Shown: positions 17,065 to 25,831, numbered from the stretch's first letter. The stretch is DNA of 64,000 nucleotides from an uncultured Phocaeicola sp. (GCA_948566455.1 CAOYQO010000001.1:157734-221733), one strand, 5' to 3'. A program made the numbers and translations. The notes: generated by a model not told the origin, from the sequence alone.

Positions 17065-18096
17065 TTAGTAGTCTCCTCTTTCTTTCGATATCCAGTATCC
17101 GATAACCGTCAGTTTTTCTTCTAATTGTTGTAAGCCTTCTGCTGCTTCGGCTCCCAAAGAGGCTTTGTTATCATAAAGTGAGTATTTGTTCCGTTGTTCC
17201 GGGGGCGAAAGGTTCGGCATTACTACGTTGGCTCCTGCCAGTATTCCGCGTTCTCGTCCATCCGGTGCGAGCGTTGCTAATGCTGTGGTAGAGGGTAATA
17301 ACACCTTCGGATGCATTAACCGGAAGATGGAAAGAAGTTTCAGAGTCATCTCCATGCTTCCCGGCGGGCATGCTGCAAACGGGGTATCGTGGTGCGGAAT
17401 AAAAGGACCGATTCCTATCATTTCAGGATGAAATTGCTCTATAAAAAGGAGGTCTTCCACCAGATGATCGGTGTTTTGTCCCGGGCTACCTACCATAATA
17501 CCTGTTCCTGTCTGATATCCTATTTCTTTCAGCCATGCCAAACATTGCAGGCGTTGTCTGATAGACATCTTATCGGGGTGCAGATGATGGTAATGCTCTT
17601 CATTATGCGTTTCGTGGCGAAGCAAATATCGATTGGCACCCGCCCGGAAGAAATGCTCGTAAGTCTCACGGGACTTTTCGCCTAATGATAGTGTGATGGC
17701 GCAATCCGGAAACTCACGATGTATAGCAGTAACAGTTTCAAGGATAAAATCATCTTTTACGGAGGATGTTTCACCACCTTGCAAGACGAAAGTCCGGAAA
17801 CCGAGGGTATACCCTTCACGACAACATTCCAGAATATCTTCCCGTGTCAACTCATAACGGAGAACAGATTGATTTCCTTTCCGTATACCGCAATAATAGC
17901 AATTGTTACGGCAATGGTTGGTAATCTCAATCAGCCCACGAATAAATACCCGATTGCCAAACTGCTCAAGTGACACCTCCCGTGCCTGCTCCTGCAGATA
18001 CTTTAAAGTATCAGCGTCTTGGCAAAGGAGTAGTGCTTTATATTCTTCAGCACTTAGACTTCGTTCACTATGCAATCGGTCAATCAGATTCTTCAT
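17065..18096 (-). CDS. hydE: [FeFe] hydrogenase maturation radical SAM protein HydE
   Basis: HydE acts on the iron-cyanide-carbonyl synthon of HydG to build the dithiolate-bridged diiron centre. The radical SAM motif NHCRNNCYYCGIRKGN lies near residue 62, with a typical TIM-barrel (LQGGETS, GTGIMVGSPGQNTDHL). Length 343 is usual. It is the first gene of hydE-hydG-hydF. A 170-bp gap separates it from the second hydrogenase upstream on the same strand and contains the long inverted repeat 18119-18250. I see no clear TAnnTTTG box of its own, so readthrough from the hydrogenase promoter is possible. Confidence 0.94.
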   Translation of the reverse strand: MKNLIDRLHSERSLSAEEYKALLLCQDADTLKYLQEQAREVSLEQFGNRVFIRGLIEITNHCRNNCYYCGIRKGNQSVLRYELTREDILECCREGYTLGFRTFVLQGGETSSVKDDFILETVTAIHREFPDCAITLSLGEKSRETYEHFFRAGANRYLLRHETHNEEHYHHLHPDKMSIRQRLQCLAWLKEIGYQTGTGIMVGSPGQNTDHLVEDLLFIEQFHPEMIGIGPFIPHHDTPFAACPPGSMEMTLKLLSIFRLMHPKVLLPSTTALATLAPDGRERGILAGANVVMPNLSPPEQRNKYSLYDNKASLGAEAAEGLQQLEEKLTVIGYWISKERGDY

Positions 18097-18118
18097 GTTG
18101 TTTTATTAATGGATACCC

Positions 18119-18250
18119 GGACGACACGGACTAAACGGACGAGCGCGGATTTTTATTTTTCGTCCGCAGATGACGCACGATAACGCGGATTTAGTTATCA
18201 ATAAGCGTAGCCTTTTAAATCCGTGTTCGTCCGTTTAGTCCGCGTTGTCC
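18119..18250. repeat. Long inverted repeat (9-bp phased arms) between the second hydrogenase gene and hydE
   Basis: Arms 18119-18152 and 18217-18250 match at 30 of 34 positions. All four differences are transitions; three would give G-U pairs in a plus-strand transcript. CGGA(C/T) recurs at 18118, 18127, 18136 and 18146. The middle part contains further variants such as GATAACGCGGATT. No open frame is present. Confidence 0.88.
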
Positions 18251-18269
18251 ACGTACCTATTCATCAATT

Positions 18270-19730
18270 TTAATACGTCTTTTCCTGTTTAGCTAATTCT
18301 TGTACAAACTGACGTTTACCTGCGGCAATCTCATTGTGCGTACAAGGTCCGGTGATACAGCCACCTTCACATGCCATCACTTCTATAAATTGCCCCGGTG
18401 CTTTGCCTGATTTGGCATACGCCCGCAATGAACCGATGGTTTTCTTATCCAGATTAGCTACTTGGATGGCATTGATTTTGTCAGCTTCTTCTTTCAGATA
18501 GGCTTTTACTGCTCCCATTACGCCACCAGCCTGGGCAAATCCATGTGCCTCGCGCACGGATGCGAACGACATGGTATAAGGTTGCGATTGCTCTAACTGA
18601 ATATCCAGTCCGTCCAATACAGACGCCACTTCTTCGAAAGTCATAACAAAATCTACAGCTTCATCACGCTGGGCCTCTTTACGTTTGGCTACACACGGGC
18701 CGATGAAAACGACTTTGGCATCCGGATATTTCTCCTTAGCAATTCGTGCGGCATAATACATGGGTGAACCTGTACTTGAAACATAGGGCTTCATGCCCGG
18801 AATATGTTTATTTACGAGTTCTATGTAGGAAGGACAGCAGGAAGTAGTCATAAACTTCTGTCCTTCTTCCAACTTCTCTATCAATTCATGTGCTTCGTTG
18901 CTGACCGTATCCATAGCTCCCTGAGCCACTTCGATGACATCAGTGAATCCTACAGCTTTGAGTGCGCCATATACCTGCTCAATAGTAGTCTTGAATTGTC
19001 CCAGGATAGACGGTGCCACAATGGCCACTATTTTTTCTCCTTTGCGTATCTTGTGCAGGATATCGAATACCTGTGACACTTCGAAAATTGCTCCGAACGG
19101 ACAAGCGTTGAGACACTTTCCGCAATAGATACATTTGCTTTCGTCGATGTGTTCGATACCTTTCTTATCCTTGCTGATAGCTTTCACCGGACAAGCCTCT
19201 TCGCAAGGTACTGGGATATAGACGATAGCATGATAGGGACAGCTCTTGTGGCAAATACCACAACTGATGCATTCATCATGGTCTATCCATGCCTGTCCGC
19301 TTTCCTTTACATGGACAGCTTTCTTCGGACAGTTGGTCTGGCAGCTACGGGCGGTACATCCGCGGCAAAGGTTGGTGATTTCGTAATTGATTTGTACGCA
19401 GGCGGAACATGCTTCGTCAATCACACACATGATGTTATCTTTCGGCGTTCCGTTTTCTGCACGGTCCAGTGCATGTACTGCATACTCTGATAATGGGGTT
19501 AATTCATCTTTTTCATCTTCCATATCCAGTCCCAGCAACGGCAGTGATTTGTATTTCCACACGGCGCGTTCTTTATGTACGCAGCAGCGTCCTGCATGTT
19601 TTGACCTTCTCGGACTCAATTCAATGGGAAGACGGTCTATTTTCTCTACAAGTTCGTTATCCCTCCACAGTTTTACCAGCTCTGTCAGCAATCTGTGGCG
19701 GACAATCATAATGTTGTTGGTAAATGCCAT
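18270..19730 (-). CDS. Single-subunit [FeFe] hydrogenase with ferredoxin-type clusters
   Basis: This 486-residue iron-only hydrogenase has a long N-terminal electron-transfer part. A cysteine set CSACVQINYEITNLCRGC is followed by three [4Fe-4S] motifs (CTARSCQTNCPKKA, CISCGICHKSCPY, CIYCGKCLNACPFGA). The H-domain motifs are TTSCCPSY, IGPCVAKRKEAQRD and MACEGGCITGPC. The MACEGGC form and the overall layout are more like the group B type than the HydA of the trimer, so it probably exchanges electrons with ferredoxin. The ATG at 19730 was chosen because the -7 box at 19769-19776 excludes the longer frame starting at 19772. It is expressed divergently from the alcohol dehydrogenase. Confidence 0.88.
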   Translation of the reverse strand: MAFTNNIMIVRHRLLTELVKLWRDNELVEKIDRLPIELSPRRSKHAGRCCVHKERAVWKYKSLPLLGLDMEDEKDELTPLSEYAVHALDRAENGTPKDNIMCVIDEACSACVQINYEITNLCRGCTARSCQTNCPKKAVHVKESGQAWIDHDECISCGICHKSCPYHAIVYIPVPCEEACPVKAISKDKKGIEHIDESKCIYCGKCLNACPFGAIFEVSQVFDILHKIRKGEKIVAIVAPSILGQFKTTIEQVYGALKAVGFTDVIEVAQGAMDTVSNEAHELIEKLEEGQKFMTTSCCPSYIELVNKHIPGMKPYVSSTGSPMYYAARIAKEKYPDAKVVFIGPCVAKRKEAQRDEAVDFVMTFEEVASVLDGLDIQLEQSQPYTMSFASVREAHGFAQAGGVMGAVKAYLKEEADKINAIQVANLDKKTIGSLRAYAKSGKAPGQFIEVMACEGGCITGPCTHNEIAAGKRQFVQELAKQEKTY

Positions 19731-19768
19731 AATATTTATTATCGGATTAGTTAGTCGGTAATTACGGT

Positions 19769-19776
19769 GCAAAGAT
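19769..19776 (-). promoter_or_regulatory. -7 box of the single-subunit hydrogenase gene
   Basis: TATCTTTG on the minus strand, 38 bp upstream of the ATG at 19730. It is back to back with the plus-strand box at 19823-19830, forming a compact divergent promoter region. Confidence 0.75.
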
Positions 19777-19822
19777 AATGAAAAGTTATAGTTTCTATGA
19801 ACCTTTCTACCCTCAATATGCT

Positions 19823-19830
19823 TATCTTTG
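19823..19830 (+). promoter_or_regulatory. -7 box of the iron alcohol dehydrogenase gene
   Basis: TATCTTTG lies 27 bp upstream of the ATG at 19858. It excludes the ten-residue longer frame from 19828. Confidence 0.75.
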
Positions 19831-19857
19831 TATCAGAATAAAAAAACGAAATTGACG

Positions 19858-21042
19858 ATGAAAGACTTTATTTACTATGCACCCACACAGGTTGTGTTTG
19901 GAGCATTATCGGAAGATAAAACAGGGAAATTGGTGAAGCAATATAGCGGCACTAAAGTCTTAGTACATTATGGCGGACAGAGTGCGGAGCGTTCCGGTTT
20001 GCTGGATAAAATATGCCGGGCATTGGAGGCGGAAGGCATTGCTTACGTAAAACTGGGCGGGGTGGTTCCTAATCCACGTTTGTCGAAAGTACACGAGGGT
20101 ATTGAACTGTGTCGGAAAGAAAAGGTTGATTTCATTCTTGCCGTAGGTGGCGGTAGTGTGATTGATTCTGCGAAGGCGATTGCTTTCGGTGTACCTTATG
20201 AGGGTGAAGTCTGGGATTTTTATATGGGACGAGCCCATGCGGAAGCTTGTCTGCCGGTTGCTACCGTACTGACAATTCCTGCTGCGGGGAGTGAAATGAG
20301 TAACAGTACCGTGATAACCAATGAGGACGGTGATTTGAAAAAAGGTTATTCCAATAATCTGTGCCGTTGCAAATTTGCTGTGATGAATCCGGAACGGACT
20401 TATACATTGCCCAACTATCAGACAGCTTGCGGTGTAACGGACATTATGATGCATACCATGGAACGTTATTTCTCTCATGATGACGATATGACGGTGACTG
20501 ATGCCATTGCTGAAAGTATTCTCCGTACGGTAAAAGATAGCGTTTTTGAAGTACTGAAAGAACCGGAGAATTATGTACATCGTGCCCAAATTATGTGGGC
20601 AGGTAGCTTGGCACACAATGATTTGACGGGATGTGGAACAACCGGTGACTGGGCAACACACCAGCTTGAACATGAACTGAGTGCACTATTCGATGTAGCA
20701 CATGGTGCAGGTCTGGCAGCTCTTTGGGGAAGCTGGGCACGGTATGTTTACAAAGAAAATGTAACCCGTTTCGCTCAGTTTGCCGTGAATGTGATGGGTG
20801 TAACAAATGATTTTAAATCACCCGGACATACTGCTTTGGCAGGTATTGAAGCCATGGAAGATTTCTATCGCGCAATTGGAATGCCGGTTAGTATTTGCGA
20901 GCTGATAGGACGGCAGGCCACTGACGAAGAAATCAAACTCATGGCAGATAAATGCAGTTCCGGTGGTAGTACAACAACCGGAAAATTGAAGGTTTTACAT
21001 CGCGATGATATGGAAAATATCTATCACATGGCGAATAGATAA
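19858..21042 (+). CDS. Iron-containing alcohol dehydrogenase (NADPH-dependent butanol/aldehyde reductase type)
   Basis: This 394-residue group III alcohol dehydrogenase should reduce aldehydes with NAD(P)H in the cytoplasm. The cofactor loop GGGSVIDSAKAIA is near residue 93. Metal ligands are expected in GVTDIMMHTMERY (Asp and His near 193-197) and in HELSALFDVAHGAGLA (His near 260 and 274). The LVHYGGQSAERSG start resembles the BdhA/YqhD branch. Shared promoter DNA with the hydrogenase suggests joint control of reductant disposal as H2 or alcohol; that link is inference. The natural substrate is not readable. Confidence 0.88.
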   Translation: MKDFIYYAPTQVVFGALSEDKTGKLVKQYSGTKVLVHYGGQSAERSGLLDKICRALEAEGIAYVKLGGVVPNPRLSKVHEGIELCRKEKVDFILAVGGGSVIDSAKAIAFGVPYEGEVWDFYMGRAHAEACLPVATVLTIPAAGSEMSNSTVITNEDGDLKKGYSNNLCRCKFAVMNPERTYTLPNYQTACGVTDIMMHTMERYFSHDDDMTVTDAIAESILRTVKDSVFEVLKEPENYVHRAQIMWAGSLAHNDLTGCGTTGDWATHQLEHELSALFDVAHGAGLAALWGSWARYVYKENVTRFAQFAVNVMGVTNDFKSPGHTALAGIEAMEDFYRAIGMPVSICELIGRQATDEEIKLMADKCSSGGSTTTGKLKVLHRDDMENIYHMANR

Positions 21043-21076
21043 CGGATTTTTTATTGTTTTTCTGGCAAATTCTCGT

Positions 21077-21084
21077 TATCTTTA
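21077..21084 (+). promoter_or_regulatory. Possible -7 box for the 21141 gene pair
   Basis: TATCTTTA lies 56 bp upstream of the ATG at 21141 and differs from TAnnTTTG only at the last base. Confidence 0.4.
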
Positions 21085-21140
21085 GGGGCATATATCAAAT
21101 TGGGGGGTAGTAAAAAAGTCCTGACCCACAGGCAAAGAAT

Positions 21141-21659
21141 ATGAGAATACATTTTGAGATTAGAGAAAAACTACCTGAAATTATCGAAGAGATCCTGAAT
21201 TGTGAGAGATGGACAACTTTAGTAAAAGAGGATATTTCAGGCAGAAAGTTGGTTGTCATTCGTGATCCGAATTACAATTCGGAGGCAACAGTAGAAATCT
21301 ATGCCCGCGAGATTACCATCAAAACGGCATGGTCAAACTACACGTATCGCTTGTTTGTTTTGGGCGATAATGTTTGGTGTGAGTACAATGGTGCTTATCG
21401 CGGACTGCTGGAACAAAATCTATTGCCTACCATCACTCCCAGGGAAGGTTTGTTGGAGTCCGAGGTGTTGGATAGCTCTTTGTACGGAAGTGAAAAGAGG
21501 AAACTCAGAGAGTATGCTGAAGACAATTTGAAACTGAAAAAATTCCGACGCGAGAACTTTAATGAAGATCGTACAGGTGTGGCTCATTTTGACCACCCCA
21601 AGAGGGTATATGACGAATTCATTAAAGAAGATTACGTGGTTCCATCTTCCGACGAATAG
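21141..21659 (+). CDS. Protein of unknown function upstream of a DUF1848 gene
   Basis: I do not recognise a family. The 172 residues have no signal peptide or membrane helix. The N-terminal two thirds look like mixed alpha/beta (LPEIIEEILNCERWTTLV; a beta-rich EATVEIYAREITIKTAW). The C-terminus is highly charged (GSEKRKLREYAEDNLKLKKF). It lies 12 bp before the DUF1848 gene, so the two are probably cotranscribed and functionally linked. Confidence 0.6.
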   Translation: MRIHFEIREKLPEIIEEILNCERWTTLVKEDISGRKLVVIRDPNYNSEATVEIYAREITIKTAWSNYTYRLFVLGDNVWCEYNGAYRGLLEQNLLPTITPREGLLESEVLDSSLYGSEKRKLREYAEDNLKLKKFRRENFNEDRTGVAHFDHPKRVYDEFIKEDYVVPSSDE

Positions 21660-21671
21660 CGAGGTAGGAAG

Positions 21672-22610
21672 ATGATCATCAGTGCCAGTCGCAGGACGGA
21701 TATACCTGCTTTTTATTCGGAGTGGTTTCTCAACCGGATAAAAGAAAGGTATGTTCTGGTACCTAATCCGTATAATCCTAATATGATCAGCAGGGTCAAC
21801 CTGGACCCTGCTGTTATTGATTGCGTTGTCTTTTGGACGAAGAATCCTGCACCGATGATTGATAAACTGGACAGATTGCAGGACTATAAATACTATTTCC
21901 AGTTTACACTGAATCCGTACGGAACGGAACTTGAAAGTAAACTGCCACCACTTCAAAAGCGTATAGATACATTCAAACGCCTTTCTGATAAGATAGGAAG
22001 GGAGAAAGTGGTGTGGCGATATGATCCTATTCTTACGAATGAACAATACACAGTTGCTTTTCATCAAGACAAATTTGCTGAAATGGCATTTGCTTTGCAT
22101 GATTATACTGAAAAGTGTATGCTGGGTTTTATTGATCATTATCCGCATGTGCGTGCCTCTCTCCGTGAGTTTCATATCAAGCCGTTGATAAAGGAAGATA
22201 TCGATTCAATGGTCATTTCATTTAAGAAGGTTGCGGATGAATGTTCTATGGAGTTAGATACTTGTACAACAAAGGTCGACTTATCTCATTTGGGTATTTC
22301 GGGTGGAGTGTGCGTTGACAATAGGTTGATTGAACGAATTATCGGATATCCTATTACTGCCCGTAAAGACAAGAATCAGCGGGACATTTGCCGTTGTGTG
22401 GAAAGTATTGACATCGGCACTTATGAAAGTTGCCTTAATGGCTGCATTTATTGCTATGCTATTAAAGATAATTATAATACGGCAAAATTTAACCGGAGTA
22501 AACACGATAAGGATTCTCCGATGCTAATCGGAGAAGTAGATAAGGATGTGGTGATTAAAGAACGGGAAATGAAGAGTCTGCGTACCGATCAGCTTTCTAT
22601 ATTTTATTAA
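21672..22610 (+). CDS. DUF1848 family iron-sulfur protein
   Basis: This 312-residue protein starts with the signature IISASRRTDIPAFYSEWF of DUF1848 and continues with VFWTKNPAPM. The body looks like a radical-SAM-type barrel. The cysteines are at the C-terminus, in CRCVESIDIGTYESC followed by NGCIYCYA. That gives a CxxxCxxC near residue 256, so an Fe-S cluster is likely. Known members are uncharacterised; a nucleic-acid or small-molecule modification role has not been shown. It is the second gene of a likely two-gene operon. Confidence 0.82.
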   Translation: MIISASRRTDIPAFYSEWFLNRIKERYVLVPNPYNPNMISRVNLDPAVIDCVVFWTKNPAPMIDKLDRLQDYKYYFQFTLNPYGTELESKLPPLQKRIDTFKRLSDKIGREKVVWRYDPILTNEQYTVAFHQDKFAEMAFALHDYTEKCMLGFIDHYPHVRASLREFHIKPLIKEDIDSMVISFKKVADECSMELDTCTTKVDLSHLGISGGVCVDNRLIERIIGYPITARKDKNQRDICRCVESIDIGTYESCLNGCIYCYAIKDNYNTAKFNRSKHDKDSPMLIGEVDKDVVIKEREMKSLRTDQLSIFY

Positions 22611-22698
22611 AAAATCATTCTGACCGGAAACAATTATTGCTTGGATTGTTGTACCTGATAAATAACTTATAATTTAGTGTATCCTTAAAATAAAGAGC

Positions 22699-23577
22699 AT
22701 GGAGAAAGAGACTGAACAAGAATTGATAAAAAGGATGATTGGCTTTCAGAAAGAGGAAATAACATCGAGTATTATATACCAGAAGTTAGCGGCAAAGGAA
22801 AAGAATCCCCATAACCGGGAGATATTGCAACGTATTGCAGAGGATGAACGTAGGCATTACGCCACACTGCGAGGCTATACTCATCAGGATGTCAGTCCTA
22901 ATCGTTTTGAAATCTGCTTTTATGTATGGTTAGTGCGTCTACTGGGTGTTACGTTTGCCGTTCGTCGTCTGGAACTGGGAGAGAAAGAAACGAGTGGGGT
23001 ATATTCCCAATACCCGAGTATGGAACACTTTGCCGAGATGGCGCGGGATGAGCAGCACCATGAAGAAAAGCTTATTGAAATGATAGATGAGGAGCGCTTG
23101 CAATATATGGGTTCGGTGGTCCTAGGGCTGAATGATGCCTTGGTGGAGTTTACCGGAGCATTGGCAGGTTTCACGCTGGCGCTGAATGATACGAAACTGA
23201 TTGCGCTGACCGGCAGCATTACAGGGATTGCAGCGGCACTTTCTATGGCTTCTTCCGAATACCTTTCCACTAAATCAGAAAAGACTCATAATAAGCGTCC
23301 GGTTAAGGCAGCTATTTATACGGGGATAGCTTATATCATAACCGTAGTGGCTTTGGTAGGTCCGTTTATCTTATTGTCAAGTCCTGTTCTGGCTTTATGC
23401 ATCATGCTGGTGATGGCGTTGCTGATTATTGCTTTTTTCAACTATTATTATGCCATTGCCCGTAATGAAAGCTTTAAACGACGTTTCACAGAGATGGCAG
23501 TGTTGAGCTTCTCCGTGGCCGGAATCAGTTTTCTGATAGGTTATTTGCTGAAGACAGTGACGGGAGTAGGGGGATAG
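22699..23577 (+). CDS. Ferritin-like/VIT1 fusion iron (or manganese) transporter
   Basis: The N-terminal 140 residues are a rubrerythrin-like four-helix ferritin domain. Metal-binding residues are seen in EEITSSIIYQKLA, EDERRHYATL and DEQHHEEKLIEM. The C-terminal half is a VIT1/CCC1 membrane domain of about five helices (LGLNDALVEFTGALAGF, SMASSEYLSTKSE). This architecture (erythrin-vacuolar iron transport, MbfA in other bacteria) exports ferrous iron from the cytoplasm, with the ferritin domain as sensor or loader. It stands alone. It is flanked downstream by a 30-codon frame of unknown value and a bidirectional terminator. Confidence 0.88.
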   Translation: MEKETEQELIKRMIGFQKEEITSSIIYQKLAAKEKNPHNREILQRIAEDERRHYATLRGYTHQDVSPNRFEICFYVWLVRLLGVTFAVRRLELGEKETSGVYSQYPSMEHFAEMARDEQHHEEKLIEMIDEERLQYMGSVVLGLNDALVEFTGALAGFTLALNDTKLIALTGSITGIAAALSMASSEYLSTKSEKTHNKRPVKAAIYTGIAYIITVVALVGPFILLSSPVLALCIMLVMALLIIAFFNYYYAIARNESFKRRFTEMAVLSFSVAGISFLIGYLLKTVTGVGG

Positions 23578-23673
23578 GGATATCCGGATACTACACTCCC
23601 TTTAGATATCCTCAGTGTACAACTGACTACCCGAACGAAATTTACTTTTCATGAAACGTACCAGTGATACCGG

Positions 23674-23763
23674 ATGATGGATACTCTTGAAGCCTATGAG
23701 GCTTACACCTATGAATGGGCTATGAATAATGCTGCAATAAGTAAACTGTTAATAGGAGAATGA
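23674..23763 (+). other. 30-codon open frame, possible gene fragment
   Basis: A short frame (MMDTLEAYEAYTYEWAMNN and ten more residues) sits between the VIT1 gene and the terminator at 23768. No ribosome-binding site is evident. It may be the remains of a gene end or may be chance. Confidence 0.25.
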
Positions 23764-23767
23764 TTTA

Positions 23768-23803
23768 AAAAGCTCTGAAGTTTCGCACTTCAGGGCTTTT
23801 ATA
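23768..23803. terminator. Bidirectional terminator
   Basis: AAAGCTCTGAAGT pairs with ACTTCAGGGCTTT around a five-base loop, with A and T runs on the two flanks. It serves the VIT1 gene on plus and the small gene at 23833 on minus. Confidence 0.85.
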
Positions 23804-23832
23804 TTTTGTCAATCGATGAAAAATCAACTGAA

Positions 23833-24033
23833 TTATATTTTGGAACTATGCAGTTTTTTATAGAGTTCTACACGTTCGGCTATTTCAGCTTGAGATAGAT
23901 TGGCCGGAAGTTCAATTGTTGTTCGTGGAGTAATTGCTACAAGAATAACTTCTCCAACTTTTTTCTTATGCTCTTTAAGAGCGTTTTCTGCTAACTGACT
24001 GGTCTCTGGTCGGACAATACTCTTTTTCATCAT
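23833..24033 (-). CDS. Small basic protein cotranscribed with a nitronate monooxygenase-like gene
   Basis: This 66-residue protein has no recognised domain. It opens with MMKKSIVRPETSQLAENALK and has a short helix-rich end (LSQAEIAERVELYKKL). It starts 12 bp after the enzyme gene and ends before a good terminator. That supports real expression as the second gene of the unit. A role as a small accessory or regulator is possible but not shown. Confidence 0.55.
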   Translation of the reverse strand: MMKKSIVRPETSQLAENALKEHKKKVGEVILVAITPRTTIELPANLSQAEIAERVELYKKLHSSKI

Positions 24034-24045
24034 ATTGAATTGTTT

Positions 24046-25137
24046 TTAAGTTTTCATTTTCGCTGGGGCTAATTGGCAGGTTGCTAAAAGAAACTCATTG
24101 TTCAATGTAGTTATCACTTCTTTTACGCTGCGTATTTTTTCAGAGAGAAAAGCATTACTACCTGCAAATGCATATCCTCTTTTCATATTTCCTTTGGCCG
24201 CATTATACAGTGCTTTGATGATGCAGTAAGGACTCTTCTGATAGTCACACGTCTTGATGCAATGGAATGAGCAACATTTGGGCTTTTCCTGTCCTTTCTC
24301 TACATTACGGATAAATTCCCCATCAATGGCTCGTCCGGGCATTCCTACGGGACTTTCGATAATGAGAACGTCTTCGGGCTTAGAGTGGATATAAACCTCT
24401 TTGAAGGTTTGTGAAGCATCGCACTCTTGGGTTGTCACAAAAATGCTTCCCATTTGTACGGCTGAAGCTCCCAATTGCATGAATCGTGCAATATCTTCGC
24501 CTGTAGAGATTCCACCTGCGGCAATTACAGGAATATCTTTTCTTTCCTTATAGTTCATTGCAATTGCTACAACTTCGGGTATCAAGGATTCCAAAGCGTA
24601 TTTCTCATCTTGTATCTGTTCTTTCTTAAAGCCCAAATGTCCTCCGGCTTTAGGGCCTTCTACTACTATGGCATCGGGTAAATAATCAAAGTTTTTCTGC
24701 CATTTGTCACATATAATCTTGGCCGCTCTTGAAGAAGATACAATGGGCACCAACTTCGTTTTGCTTTCCGGTGTCAGGTATAGGGGGAGGTCGAGCGGAA
24801 GTCCTGCACCGGCAAAGACTACGTCGATTTTTTCGCTTATGGCAGTGCGTACCATCTCTGCATAATTGGAAAGGGCCACCATGATATTCACTCCGATGAT
24901 TCCTTTTGTTTTTTTGCGGGCTTTTCTGATTTCCTCTTTGAGTCCGCAAATGCACTTTTCGGTATAGTCGCCTTTGCCTTTAGGGTATAGCAGGCCTAAA
25001 CCTGCACATGAAATAACACCAATGCCGCCTTCGTTGGCTACGGCTGATGCCAGGCCGGACAATGAAATTCCGACTCCCATTCCACCTTGTATGATAGGTG
25101 TTTTTATCTCTATATTTCCAATAAAAAATGGCTTCAT
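24046..25137 (-). CDS. Nitronate monooxygenase / FMN-dependent 2-nitropropane dioxygenase family protein
   Basis: This 363-residue FMN-binding TIM-barrel has IQGGMGVGISLSGLASAVAN at the start, VEGPKAGGHLGF near residue 160 and IAAGGISTGEDIARFMQLGASA near 206. In the active family these oxidise nitronates. Enoyl-ACP reductase FabK is a close relative, so the label is by family only. A cysteine-rich C-terminal part (KCCSFHCIKTCDYQ) is seen in the anaerobe branch and could bind a metal or cluster. The product should be cytoplasmic. It is the first gene of a two-gene unit with the 66-residue protein. Confidence 0.82.
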   Translation of the reverse strand: MKPFFIGNIEIKTPIIQGGMGVGISLSGLASAVANEGGIGVISCAGLGLLYPKGKGDYTEKCICGLKEEIRKARKKTKGIIGVNIMVALSNYAEMVRTAISEKIDVVFAGAGLPLDLPLYLTPESKTKLVPIVSSSRAAKIICDKWQKNFDYLPDAIVVEGPKAGGHLGFKKEQIQDEKYALESLIPEVVAIAMNYKERKDIPVIAAGGISTGEDIARFMQLGASAVQMGSIFVTTQECDASQTFKEVYIHSKPEDVLIIESPVGMPGRAIDGEFIRNVEKGQEKPKCCSFHCIKTCDYQKSPYCIIKALYNAAKGNMKRGYAFAGSNAFLSEKIRSVKEVITTLNNEFLLATCQLAPAKMKT

Positions 25138-25242
25138 AAAACTGATATTGTAATAAGACTGTAAGCGGATAAATATACTTCCGGGTATTCTATTCGTTTA
25201 GCGATGTTCTTTTCTTTGTATTGCTGTTTTAGTTGAAGAAAG

Positions 25243-25273
25243 CAAGAACAGAAGATCTAATCTCCTGTTCTTG
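25243..25273 (-). terminator. Terminator of the RRM protein gene
   Basis: CAAGAACAG at 25243 and CTGTTCTTG at 25265 are perfect complements, followed on the minus strand by a T-rich stretch. It lies 15 bp past the stop codon. Confidence 0.7.
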
Positions 25274-25287
25274 TTGTAGGGTAGACA

Positions 25288-25572
25288 TTAATAACGTCTG
25301 GAATTATAACCGTTGTTACGAGGTCTTTCTTCACGAGGACGTGCAACGCTTACTGAAATAGTTTTCTGATCGTATTCTGCTCCGTTAAGTTCATTAATTG
25401 CCTTTTGTCCATCTGTATCGCTTGTCATTTCGACGAAACCAAATCCTCTGGATCTTCCCGATTCTCTGTCCATAATAACTTTAGCTGAAGAGGTCTCTCC
25501 ATACGCTGAGAATAATTCGTTCAAGTCAGCATCATTTATGCCATAGCTTAAACCTGAAATGTAAATGTTCAT
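25288..25572 (-). CDS. RRM-type RNA-binding protein
   Basis: This 94-residue protein is a single RNA recognition motif. RNP2 is IYISGL at residues 3-8 and RNP1 is RGFGFVEM near 42-49. A short Arg/Asn-rich tail (RPRNNGYNSRRY) follows. Proteins of this kind in Bacteroides are global post-transcriptional regulators, taking the place of Hfq-type chaperones. The predicted leader of about 110 nt (from the -7 box at 25692-25699) is long for a small gene and may carry autoregulation or a cold-response element. That is inference. Confidence 0.92.
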   Translation of the reverse strand: MNIYISGLSYGINDADLNELFSAYGETSSAKVIMDRESGRSRGFGFVEMTSDTDGQKAINELNGAEYDQKTISVSVARPREERPRNNGYNSRRY

Positions 25573-25691
25573 TTGAAATTTTAATTAAATAAATATTAAG
25601 TAAGAGTGAGGGGGATAATTAAAGGAGAGGTCTGCTTAATAAAATATAAAAAGGAGAACTATACGATAACGATTCGTAACTCAAACCGCGA

Positions 25692-25699
25692 CAAAGGTA
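25692..25699 (-). promoter_or_regulatory. -7 box of the RRM protein gene
   Basis: TACCTTTG on the minus strand, about 120 bp upstream of the ATG, predicts an unusually long 5' leader. Confidence 0.6.
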
Positions 25700-25831
25700 A
25701 TACAATAGTTGGGAATGGCAACTTTTAATTCGTAATTTGTTAATAAAAAAGTAATAATTGTTTTTTATTAGCATTTAGAAAGGCTATGGTATATTGCACT
25801 TTTCTTTAAAGGTGAAAATCCTTTCTTTTTC

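Noticed and set aside
24046..25137. FabK enoyl-ACP reductase
   Set aside because: The fold is shared, but there is no fatty-acid gene nearby, and the cysteine-rich tail is typical of nitronate monooxygenase-like proteins of anaerobes.
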